Below, piece after piece: positions 1 to 6,157 of a stretch of 7,542 nucleotides of DNA. Position 1 is the first letter of the stretch; the number at the start of each line of letters is the position of its first letter. The translations under genes were made by a program, and so were the position numbers. The notes under the pieces are model-generated. The model was not told the DNA's origin, made no database searches, and worked only from the letters and a program-made list of their open reading frames with translations. Origin of the DNA: Pseudomonadota bacterium (GTDB lineage Bacteria; Pseudomonadota; Gammaproteobacteria; SZUA-229). The stretch covers positions 1 to 7,542 of the forward strand of contig JADFWF010000280.1 in assembly GCA_015222965.1 (NCBI GenBank), written 5' to 3'.

Positions 1-158
1 AGTTTGCAGTTTATAACACTAAGAATATTGATCGTAGTCAATCAATCGGCTGAAAAGTGATGGCAATTATCCGAGTTGTTTTCTCATTTCGGTGAGCAAG
101 GTTGACTGGTTAAAATTTCCGCCGTCGTGTTATGGCGTTTTATAAAATTGGATAGTGA
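1..158. other. Intergenic region with an FNR-like palindrome
   Basis: No gene is visible in this stretch, which lies downstream of the minus-strand response regulator and runs to the window edge. At 28-41 the sequence TTGAT-CGTA-GTCAA matches the FNR/Anr consensus TTGAT-N4-ATCAA at nine of ten fixed positions, so it could belong to a promoter of a gene left of the window. No convincing terminator with a T-run follows the response regulator's stop codon. The FNR reading rests on the motif alone. Confidence 0.3.
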
Positions 159-1256
159 CTAGGATGAACTGTCCTTGAGGGAGGCGTATCTTATAAAAGG
201 TTTTAATATGCCCATCACATGATCGAGGTGGTCGTCAGGTATCTTGCTGAAATTGCCATCGATTATGTATGGCAGAGATTTATTCAGGAAGTAATCGTAC
301 TGAATTTTTTTATCACTACCGGCATCAATCTCTGCATCGCTGCCATCGTGATAACTGGATATGTCTCCGATGTCGTCGCCGTCAACAGAGTTTTGCAGGG
401 CAGACGCTGCTCTCAGACAAAGTTTACTGAAGCCGGGGTCCTTGTCTTCGTGATCAATGCTTGATATTCCCGCCGCGATACTAACCTGTATCTTGTGTTT
501 GTTTATGACGAAGGACATTTTTTTGATCATGCTCTGCACCCGTGTAATTGCAATCTTTGAATTTGGACTGCTGGTTGCGGGTAACAGGAGTGCAAATCTG
601 GAAGTGCCGATACGCGCTACGATCTCTTCATCACGCAGATGTTTTTGAATACGTTTGCCAACTTCAACGACTACCTGGGTTGCCGCTTTGTTGCTGTGAT
701 TGTCACTGATATCTGATAATGATTTCAGTTCCAAATAGACGACTGAGAGTTCCAGTTTGTGACGCAGAGCCATGGAAAGTGCTTTGCACCCTTCAGCCTC
801 AAAGCGAGAAGCATTGTACAGACCAGATTGCCGATCTATGCCTAAGGTGTCCTCGAGTTGGTTGAGTCTCTGGTTAAGGCTGATATAAGAACAGGCGCAG
901 CTGATCAGGTCGATATCACTGAAAGGTTTTGAGATAAAGCCGGTAGCGCCCATCTCGAAGACGGCGCGCATGGCAGCATGTGAATCGGAGTGGCCGGTAA
1001 TCATGATGATCGGTTTCTGTGCGATGCGCCTGTCTGGTGATGTTCGAATATGTTTAAGCAATTGCAGGCCGTTCAGCTCAGGCATCTGTATATCTGCAAA
1101 AACAACGGCATAGTCGGGATTTTTCTCGAGTTTTTCCCAGGCGTCCTTACCATCTATAGCTTCATCGACGATATACTGTTCTGATAGTATCTTCTTTGCG
1201 GCCGCACGAGCCGTCCTCGAGTCATCTACGAAGAGTATCTCTGGCTTAATTGGCAT
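159..1256 (-). CDS. Response regulator with receiver domain and degenerate GGDEF-like domain
   Basis: A 365-residue cytoplasmic two-component response regulator. The receiver domain (residues about 5-125) has the acidic pair D11-D12, phosphoacceptor D55 in the stretch FADIQMPELNG, T87 and K110, so it looks phosphorylatable. A GGDEF-fold domain follows at about 135-290: it opens with DRQSGLYNASRF (141-152), resembling the conserved D-x-LTGLYNRRxF start of diguanylate cyclases. The catalytic signature is lost: where an active enzyme has RxGGDEFA it reads RIGTSRFA (215-222), so GGDEF has become GTSRF. I infer no diguanylate cyclase activity, and a likely role as a binding or protein-interaction output. 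A C-terminal tail of about 70 residues (295-365) was not recognised. No strong ribosome binding site precedes the ATG. No histidine kinase is encoded in the window, so its partner is unknown. Confidence 0.88.
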   Translation of the reverse strand: MPIKPEILFVDDSRTARAAAKKILSEQYIVDEAIDGKDAWEKLEKNPDYAVVFADIQMPELNGLQLLKHIRTSPDRRIAQKPIIMITGHSDSHAAMRAVFEMGATGFISKPFSDIDLISCACSYISLNQRLNQLEDTLGIDRQSGLYNASRFEAEGCKALSMALRHKLELSVVYLELKSLSDISDNHSNKAATQVVVEVGKRIQKHLRDEEIVARIGTSRFALLLPATSSPNSKIAITRVQSMIKKMSFVINKHKIQVSIAAGISSIDHEDKDPGFSKLCLRAASALQNSVDGDDIGDISSYHDGSDAEIDAGSDKKIQYDYFLNKSLPYIIDGNFSKIPDDHLDHVMGILKPFIRYASLKDSSS

Positions 1257-1307
1257 TGTTGTTACGCATACAGAACCTTGAACAAAACCTTTTACTTGAT
1301 AACGCAG

Positions 1308-1328
1308 GTCGAGAGAGAAACTCGCGAC
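1308..1328 (-). other. Hairpin in the leader of the response regulator gene
   Basis: An imperfect inverted repeat: GTCGAGAG (1308-1315) pairs with CTCGCGAC (1321-1328) with one A-G mismatch and a five-base loop. It lies about 50-70 bases upstream of the response regulator's ATG and has no T-run, so it is more likely a 5'-leader structure than a terminator. No function is assigned. Confidence 0.3.
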
Positions 1329-1438
1329 TCATAAGACTAGTTATAGAGCAATTCTGAAATTAAAGGAGGCGGATTTTGCTAAATTTTATTTAATTTTTTT
1401 ATCTAAAATTCGAAATTATCTATCGGTGCATGAATAAT

Positions 1439-1489
1439 CCGGGCCTGAGAGACGTAATTTTTATTAGCAGAAATCACTCTCTGGCCCGG
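1439..1489 (-). terminator. GC-rich inverted repeat just after the mddA stop codon
   Basis: Two 13-base arms, CCGGGCCTGAGAG (1439-1451) and CTCTCTGGCCCGG (1477-1489), are complementary except at one central position and enclose a 25-base loop. The repeat begins eight bases after the mddA-like stop codon. It is placed to mark the 3' end of the three-gene methyltransferase transcript. The loop is long for an intrinsic terminator and no U-tract follows directly in the minus direction, so it may act as an mRNA-stabilising 3' hairpin instead. Confidence 0.45.
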
Positions 1490-1496
1490 CTGGTTA

Positions 1497-2267
1497 TCAA
1501 TCGATAGCCGTCTGTCCTTTGTTATTTCCTGTCTTGAATGAGGGAAAGAATTTTGCTGTCGTTGCGATGTAATGTTGATAGCGGTCACCGAATGCTCTGA
1601 TCAGATCTTTTTCTTCATGGTAGACGCCGATCACTATGTAGATAGACATCCCGGTTGCGAACAGCAGATGTCCGACTGTCATTACCGGGGTGAACCAGAT
1701 GCCGACAAACGCACCGGTCATGATCGGGTGGCGTATATGTCTGTATAGTGAGATCGTCCTGAAAGGCAGGTGAGTATATTTTTTACCGATAAGGTTTAAC
1801 CATGCCTGGCGCAGTCCGAACAGATCAAAGTGATTGATCAGGAAAGTTGAGAACAGGACAAGTCCCCAGCCGGAAAGACCGATAACCAGTAAGATGTAAT
1901 GTGTGATCTCATTTTCAGCTTGCCATAATACTGTTGGCAGCGGCTGCCACAAGAAACAGAGTGTGAACACGACCAGTGCCGTTGCGATCATGAAAGTACT
2001 GCGTTCGGCTGCTTCCGGTATGTAGCGCGTCAACCATGATTTGAATTTAGGACGGGCCATTACGCTGTGCTGTAAACCAAATAATGTTATTAATGCAAGA
2101 TTGATCAATAACGCAGTCGCTGAATTGTTGCTTGTTATCAATGTTGAGCCGCTGTCGATAGTGACTGGTACAAACATATTGAATAAGAATGCGATCAGGT
2201 AATTCAGTGCGGCAACGCCGAGTGCATAGTTAATGATGCTGTAAAGCATGATAGATAGAGGTTTCAT
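1497..2267 (-). CDS. mddA: Methanethiol S-methyltransferase (MddA-like, NnrU/ICMT-type membrane enzyme)
   Basis: A 256-residue integral membrane protein with about five hydrophobic segments (roughly 5-33, 50-68, 92-108, 122-145, 183-215). By family it should transfer a methyl group from S-adenosylmethionine to methanethiol, giving dimethyl sulfide. Family hallmarks visible: LFGLQHSVMARP (62-73), ERST (88-91), STFLINHFDLFGLRQ (140-154), the RHP motif at 179-181 in LYRHIRHPIM, TPVMTVGHLLFA (193-204), and HEEKDL (217-222). RHP and the EE pair are the cofactor-binding signatures shared with isoprenylcysteine and NnrU-type methyltransferases. An in-frame extension to 2402 exists, but I chose the ATG at 2265-2267: it has GGAG at good spacing, gives the usual family N-terminus (MKPLSIMLYS), and avoids overlapping the upstream small gene. 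It is the last gene of a three-gene unit. Substrate is inferred from family resemblance; other thiols are possible. Confidence 0.86.
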   Translation of the reverse strand: MKPLSIMLYSIINYALGVAALNYLIAFLFNMFVPVTIDSGSTLITSNNSATALLINLALITLFGLQHSVMARPKFKSWLTRYIPEAAERSTFMIATALVVFTLCFLWQPLPTVLWQAENEITHYILLVIGLSGWGLVLFSTFLINHFDLFGLRQAWLNLIGKKYTHLPFRTISLYRHIRHPIMTGAFVGIWFTPVMTVGHLLFATGMSIYIVIGVYHEEKDLIRAFGDRYQHYIATTAKFFPSFKTGNNKGQTAID

Positions 2268-2273
2268 TTTTCT

Positions 2274-2277
2274 CTCC
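2274..2277 (-). promoter_or_regulatory. Ribosome binding site that fixes the mddA start
   Basis: In the minus direction the sequence reads CGGAGAGAAAAATG, placing GGAG six bases before the ATG at 2265-2267. It supports this start over the longer in-frame reading that would begin at 2402. Confidence 0.7.
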
Positions 2278-2296
2278 GATTTGTGGTGGCATATTA

Positions 2297-2476
2297 TTAA
2301 TTTAATGATTGTATCTGCAGCGAATCGATTATCGTGCGTGTAGCAATCTCCGCAATGTTTGTGATGAACAGTGCCAGCATGATGGGCGCACAGTATTCGC
2401 AACCGCTAAGTGTGCCGATTGAAAGTGCCGTTAGTACTGGCCAGAACAGTTCTCGTTTTGTGATTTTTTTATTCAT
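2297..2476 (-). CDS. Small predicted lipoprotein (59 residues) between two methyltransferase genes
   Basis: A short open frame I translated directly. ATG is at 2474-2476, TAA at 2297-2299, and GAGG lies eight bases before the ATG (AGAGGAAACCACGATG). The N-terminus MNKKITKRE is basic, followed by a hydrophobic run (LFWPVLTALSIGT, 10-22) and the lipobox LSGC at 23-26. This predicts cleavage by signal peptidase II and lipidation on C26, leaving a mature peptide of only 34 residues that starts CEYCAP and contains a hydrophobic patch (about 30-39). The gene sits 31 bases after the class I methyltransferase and 29 bases before the mddA-like gene, so all three are probably co-transcribed. I do not recognise a family. 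Alternatively the segment could be an uncleaved membrane anchor of a small membrane protein. Confidence 0.7.
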   Translation of the reverse strand: MNKKITKRELFWPVLTALSIGTLSGCEYCAPIMLALFITNIAEIATRTIIDSLQIQSLN

Positions 2477-2507
2477 CGTGGTTTCCTCTTTTGTGAGTGG
2501 TGTTGTT

Positions 2508-3365
2508 TTATTTTTTACGGCGTACAGAGACGTTAAGGTATTCGCTTCTGATCTCTGTGCTGCCGTCTGTTGCGATGTTGTGTGCCGTACAGATATCTTT
2601 CATCTCGGCACGTAGTGAACGTTGCTGTGTAACGTTAATAGAATCAAAGGCGCGTTTGACAGGGCCGAAGTGTTGCCTGAAATACTCGACCAGTTCTGAG
2701 GTGTCGAACGGATAAGCCCATAGCGGATAAAATTTCCGCTCGAGTTCGAAGTCGGTAAAATTGTTGCCCAGTCGTTCGTGTATAACTTCTTCCACGCCCC
2801 ATAGTGCTGGTGAAACTATGCCGGCGGGCGGCGATGTGTACCTGGCGACGCATCTGAACATGCATCCGGCAAAACCTTCAGGCGTCCAGTTCGCCATATG
2901 CAGGCGCCCACCAGGTTTGCAGACGCGAGCCAGTTCATCGGCAACATGCTGGTATTGCGGTGCAAATATGGCGCCGATAAGACTGATGATGGCATCGAAC
3001 TGTGCATCGTCGTATGGCAGATCCGCTGCGTCACCGACATCGAAACGTACATCGACGTCATCGAACAGCGCACGTTCTCTGGCGTGATCGATCAGGTTGG
3101 CGGCGATATCGATACCGGTGACGTGTGCACCTGATAACGCCGCAGGTATCGCTGTCTGCCCGGTGCCGCAACCGATATCAAGCAGCTGTGAGCTTGCTGG
3201 AATTTTCCAGTCTTCCAGGATCTTGATAGCTCCGGGCTGCATATAAGTGGCAAAACGCGCATAGTCGCCGTCTTCCCATGTGGCTTTCATCCTGCTTTTG
3301 ATGGCGGTGAGGTTCGGGGTGTTTTCGTCGCTTGCTGTCTGTATTGTTTGTGCGGTTACGCTCAT
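2508..3365 (-). CDS. Class I SAM-dependent methyltransferase
   Basis: A 285-residue soluble Rossmann-fold methyltransferase (Methyltransf_11/25 type). Motif I is LLDIGCGTGQ at 61-70, the acidic ribose-binding residue is D86 in GIDIA, the adenine-loop region is GDAADLPYDDAQFD (111-124), and the late motif is KPGGRLHMANW (150-160). The C-terminal third (about 165-285), aromatic-rich, is likely the substrate lid; substrate cannot be read from sequence. I chose the ATG at 3363-3365 because AAAAGGAG lies six bases upstream; ten extra in-frame residues to 3395 would bury that site. It is the first gene of a unit with a small lipoprotein and an MddA-type enzyme. It might supply a methylated thiol to MddA, but this is conjecture; ubiquinone/menaquinone-type or small-molecule methylation is equally open. 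Confidence 0.9.
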   Translation of the reverse strand: MSVTAQTIQTASDENTPNLTAIKSRMKATWEDGDYARFATYMQPGAIKILEDWKIPASSQLLDIGCGTGQTAIPAALSGAHVTGIDIAANLIDHARERALFDDVDVRFDVGDAADLPYDDAQFDAIISLIGAIFAPQYQHVADELARVCKPGGRLHMANWTPEGFAGCMFRCVARYTSPPAGIVSPALWGVEEVIHERLGNNFTDFELERKFYPLWAYPFDTSELVEYFRQHFGPVKRAFDSINVTQQRSLRAEMKDICTAHNIATDGSTEIRSEYLNVSVRRKK

Positions 3366-3371
3366 CTCTTT

Positions 3372-3376
3372 CTCCT
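3372..3376 (-). promoter_or_regulatory. Strong ribosome binding site that fixes the class I methyltransferase start
   Basis: In the minus direction the sequence is AAAAGGAGAAAGAGATG, with AGGAG six bases ahead of the ATG at 3363-3365. The upstream in-frame ATG at 3395 has no comparable site. Confidence 0.72.
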
Positions 3377-3442
3377 TTTGTGAATGTGGTGACATCAGGA
3401 TATGCGAGTCCGTTATTTTCTTTACGGCGAAGTTCTTATCAT

Positions 3443-3499
3443 TACTCGATGTTTTAACGATGAATTGTCGATGCTTGAACTATGACCTTAACTATGAAT
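3443..3499. promoter_or_regulatory. Five phased direct repeats, probable operator array for an OmpR-type winged helix
   Basis: Read on the plus strand, the core CGATG occurs at 3447, 3458 and 3469, and CTATG at 3480 and 3492, giving start-to-start steps of 11, 11, 11 and 12 bases. The wider units are similar: TTAACGATGAAT (3454-3465) and TTAACTATGAAT (3488-3499) differ at one base, and TGAACTATGACC (3476-3487) is close. OmpR/PhoB/ToxR-type winged helices are known to bind tandem direct repeats one helical turn apart. The array lies between the minus-strand methyltransferase unit (78 bases beyond its start codon) and the plus-strand winged-helix regulator. It probably covers one or both divergent promoters. 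The binding protein is inferred from adjacency. Confidence 0.6.
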
Positions 3500-3596
3500 A
3501 GATAAATCAATAAGTTATTATTAAATGGTGGTATCGGTTAATACCCGTATCTTGGAAAAAATTATCGTAATAAACTTGCAAAAGAACGTAGCTGGC

Positions 3597-5321
3597 ATGT
3601 CTGAACAATGGAATATTGACGCTGAAACACCGTTTTACGTAGCCGACTGGCTCGTTGATCCTACGACCTGCCGCATAAGCAAAGATGGTGAGCAACATAA
3701 GATAGAGCCGAAGGCGATGACCGTGTTGTTCTGCCTGGTGCAGCAGCAGGGTCAGGTGATTTCACGCGAAGTACTGGAAGAAAAAGCCTGGCCGGATATG
3801 GTCGTGGGTTACGATTCACTTGCCAGCGCCATTATCAAATTGCGTAAAGCCTTTGGCGATAATGCAAAACATCCTGAAGTTATCGAAACCGTGCCTAAAA
3901 AAGGTTACCGCCTGATCTGTCCGGTCAGTAACGGGCCGGCGTCACAATCACCGGGTGATAAAAACAGTCACAGCATAACAGGGCGCGGTGATTCACGATC
4001 AACGCCGGCTGCTTCAAACCTGAGTAAAACACTTCTTATTATCATTGTTGCTGCGTTTGCCGTCGCTGCTCTTTTACCTCTGTATGTCAGTCTCACATCA
4101 GAAACCGTGGAGCCGAATAATAGCCTGGTCCCTGCTGATCGACTGGTTATCGCCGTACTGCCGTTTAAAAACCTCAGTGATGACAAGCAGCAGGATTATT
4201 TTAGTGACGGCATCACCGTCGATCTTATTACCGATCTTTCAAAAGTCTCTGGCCTGTCTGTCATCGCCAGAAATTCGGTCTTCATCTTTAAGAATACGGA
4301 TGTCGATATCCGCACGGTGCAGCGGGAACTGGGTGTCGATTACGTGGTAGAAGGAAGTATCCGTAAGATCGGAAACCAGGTGAGGATATCCGCACGTCTT
4401 ATCGACGCCGGTACCAGCATAAATATCTGGGCGGAACGTTTCGATGGCACGCTGGATAACATCTTCACATTTCAGGACGCGGTGACCTCCAAGATCATTG
4501 CTGCTTTATCCATCAACCTGACCGAGCAGGACAAAAGCCGGCTGGCCGGTAAGTACACTGACAGCATCGAAGCCTACGACCACTTCCTGCAAGGCTGGCA
4601 AAACCTGTGGCTGTCGACCCGTGAAGGCATGATGAATGCAAGAGATGATTTTAATATAGCGATAGCGATGGATGATCAGTTCGCCCGTGCCTACGGTAAT
4701 CTCGCGCTCACTTACTTATATGATTATATGCATGGATGGTCGGATAACGATGAACTTGCATTACAGAAAGCCCATGAATATGCTGACAAGGCGATTTCGA
4801 TCGATCCGAACCTGCCCCATGTTTATGAGGTAAAAGGATTTGCTGACATCTTTAAGCGCGATTATCAGCAAGCGCTCAAACATGCGCAGATGGCGATAGA
4901 TCTCAGCCCTAACTTTGCTGATGGTTATGCTGTGCTTGCTATCACCTTGAATTATGCAGGCAATCCCGGACAGGCAGACGAAGTAATGCGTAAAGCCATG
5001 CGGCTTAACCCCAGGCACCCGGCAATATATAAAGTTATCTATGGTGAAATTTTATTTAACCAGCGCGATTATAATGGTGCCATCGAATACTTTACTGAAG
5101 CGTTAGATATGAATCCTGAGATAGAAGAATCCAGAATCTGGCTGGCCGCAGCTTATGCCAATATCGGCGATGTAGATGAAGCGGACTGGCAGCTCGAACA
5201 GGTAAAAATTAACGGCAGGGAGTTGTCATTGCAGCGTTTAGAAAAAGTGATACCGTTTAAAGACCCGGGGCAGAGGAAGGCATTTATCGACGGGCTTTAT
5301 AAGGCAGGGATAGAAGATTGA
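3597..5321 (+). CDS. Membrane-bound one-component regulator: OmpR/CadC-type winged helix, TM, FlgO/TolB-like domain, TPRs
   Basis: A 574-residue ToxR/CadC-like transcription factor. Residues about 10-110 form an OmpR-type winged helix (Trans_reg_C): IEPKAMTVLFCLVQQQGQVISREVLEEKAWP, split by its turn at about 50, then SAIIKLRKAFGD and IETVPKKGYRL (96-106), the classic wing ending. A Ser/Gly/Asn-rich linker (110-143) leads to one membrane segment (about 145-165). After it, about 183-305 match the FlgO/TolB N-terminal-like domain common in such regulators (IAVLPFKNLSDD, YFSDGITVDLI, VDYVVEGSIRK). Residues about 325-535 hold several TPR units, for example 387-404, 424-437 and 493-507. The DNA-binding part would be cytoplasmic and the sensory part periplasmic. 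Start choice is uncertain: an in-frame ATG at 3525 adds 24 residues; I prefer 3597 because the family normally begins just before the winged helix. Neither has a good ribosome binding site. The signal sensed is unknown. Confidence 0.88.
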   Translation: MSEQWNIDAETPFYVADWLVDPTTCRISKDGEQHKIEPKAMTVLFCLVQQQGQVISREVLEEKAWPDMVVGYDSLASAIIKLRKAFGDNAKHPEVIETVPKKGYRLICPVSNGPASQSPGDKNSHSITGRGDSRSTPAASNLSKTLLIIIVAAFAVAALLPLYVSLTSETVEPNNSLVPADRLVIAVLPFKNLSDDKQQDYFSDGITVDLITDLSKVSGLSVIARNSVFIFKNTDVDIRTVQRELGVDYVVEGSIRKIGNQVRISARLIDAGTSINIWAERFDGTLDNIFTFQDAVTSKIIAALSINLTEQDKSRLAGKYTDSIEAYDHFLQGWQNLWLSTREGMMNARDDFNIAIAMDDQFARAYGNLALTYLYDYMHGWSDNDELALQKAHEYADKAISIDPNLPHVYEVKGFADIFKRDYQQALKHAQMAIDLSPNFADGYAVLAITLNYAGNPGQADEVMRKAMRLNPRHPAIYKVIYGEILFNQRDYNGAIEYFTEALDMNPEIEESRIWLAAAYANIGDVDEADWQLEQVKINGRELSLQRLEKVIPFKDPGQRKAFIDGLYKAGIED

Positions 5322-5391
5322 TTACGAGATATAAAAGATATGGCTGGTATCTATCCAGTGATTAAAACATTCTAAGAAAATAGGGGAAGTA

Positions 5392-5646
5392 ATGAAAACT
5401 ATTGGCAAGAGCCTGATGCTTTCAGCAATATTAAGTTTTGGGCTTAGTGGCTGCCTGAATCAAATCACAATACCTGAGCAGATGACAAATTATAATGTTG
5501 GTTGCGAAAAAAAAGATATGAAGATAACTAATGATGTATTAGAGCTCAATGGTGAACGTCACTGGAATGTCGAATGTGGAGGCAAGAAATATTATTGTGA
5601 TTATCTCGAAGAGTCGAGTTCAAACTGTTATGAGATTCACGAGTAA
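5392..5646 (+). CDS. Small cysteine-rich lipoprotein, family not recognised
   Basis: An 84-residue predicted lipoprotein. The signal peptide MKTIGKSLMLSAILSFG is followed by lipobox LSGC (18-21), so C21 should be lipidated and the mature protein anchored in the outer or inner membrane. The mature 64 residues carry four more cysteines (C38, C62, C69, C79), enough for two disulfides in the oxidising periplasm, with YYC and WNVEC segments suggesting a small beta-rich fold. AGGGGAAG (5382-5389) is a clear ribosome binding site for the ATG. It begins 70 bases after the membrane regulator and ends 35 bases before the rhodanese gene on the same strand, so co-transcription with either is plausible. 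I assign no function. Confidence 0.85.
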   Translation: MKTIGKSLMLSAILSFGLSGCLNQITIPEQMTNYNVGCEKKDMKITNDVLELNGERHWNVECGGKKYYCDYLEESSSNCYEIHE

Positions 5647-5681
5647 AGCTCGGATAGAATATTTAGACGGTGTTGCTAAGC

Positions 5682-6122
5682 ATGGTCAATAGTATTTACA
5701 GATCGGTTTTATATGTTTTTTTATTCTGTATGGCAACTACAGGTATTAGTTACGCGGATAAAGACAGTTATCGTTCGCCCGAGGATGTCGATGGTGCAAT
5801 TACGACATCTTTACTGGAGGCCAAAAAATTATACGATCAAGGTACAGTTTTTATCGATGTGCGTAATCCGCGCTTCTATGCAAAGGGACATATCCCCGGC
5901 GCGTTTCATTTCGACCTTAAGTATAACTTCGATGAGTCAAAGCTTGATGGTGTAGCCAAAAAAGATCAGCCGATAGTTATCTATTGCAGCGGTGCAAAAT
6001 GCAGCCGTAGTTCCCGTGCTTCTGCTAAAGCTTTATCCTGGGGTTTTTCAAAAGTACATTACTTTCGCGTCGGTATTGTTGACTGGAAAAAAGCGGGTTA
6101 CGCAGTAGATGTCGGCGAGTGA
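5682..6122 (+). CDS. Exported single-domain rhodanese-like protein
   Basis: A 146-residue protein with a Sec signal peptide (MVNSIYRSVLYVFLFCMATT, then GISYA, with cleavage likely after A25 before DKDS) and one rhodanese domain (about 40-143). Visible features are VFIDVRNPRFYAKGHIPGA (57-74, conserved D59-V60-R61 and GHIPGA) and the active loop at IYCSGAKCSRSS (100-111), where C102 is the expected persulfide-forming cysteine. A second cysteine, C107, occupies the position where many rhodaneses have a loop-closing Arg. A role in periplasmic sulfur transfer or sulfide/polysulfide handling is inferred. The frame extends upstream to a GTG at 5670, but the ATG at 5682 gives a more typical signal peptide; neither start has a strong ribosome binding site. 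It follows the cysteine-rich lipoprotein by 35 bases. Confidence 0.86.
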   Translation: MVNSIYRSVLYVFLFCMATTGISYADKDSYRSPEDVDGAITTSLLEAKKLYDQGTVFIDVRNPRFYAKGHIPGAFHFDLKYNFDESKLDGVAKKDQPIVIYCSGAKCSRSSRASAKALSWGFSKVHYFRVGIVDWKKAGYAVDVGE

Positions 6123-6157
6123 AGCCAGTTTCTCGGGCTTTGATCAATATTTTAAAT

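Noticed and set aside
1363..1370. Plus-strand AAAGGAGG resembling a perfect ribosome binding site
   Set aside because: The only nearby start (TTG) leads to a stop within a few codons, so no gene follows it.
1439..1489. Integron attC-like site
   Set aside because: The arms are symmetric, but the flanks lack the RYYYAAC and GTTRRRY core sites, and no integrase or cassette layout is present.
1403..1588. Minus-strand 61-codon frame overlapping the end of mddA
   Set aside because: It overlaps the mddA coding region in another frame and crosses the inverted repeat, with no supported start.
2268..2402. In-frame N-terminal extension of the mddA-like gene up to 2402
   Set aside because: It would overlap most of the small lipoprotein gene on the same strand, its residues do not resemble the family N-terminus, and the ATG at 2265-2267 has a strong ribosome binding site.
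2334..2615. Plus-strand frame of 93 codons across the lipoprotein gene and the end of the class I methyltransferase
   Set aside because: It is antisense to two supported genes, has no ribosome binding site, and its hydrophobic content mirrors the complementary coding sequence.
5345..5361. CTGG/CCAG hairpin between the regulator and the cysteine-rich lipoprotein as a terminator
   Set aside because: The stem is only about four base pairs and has no T-run.
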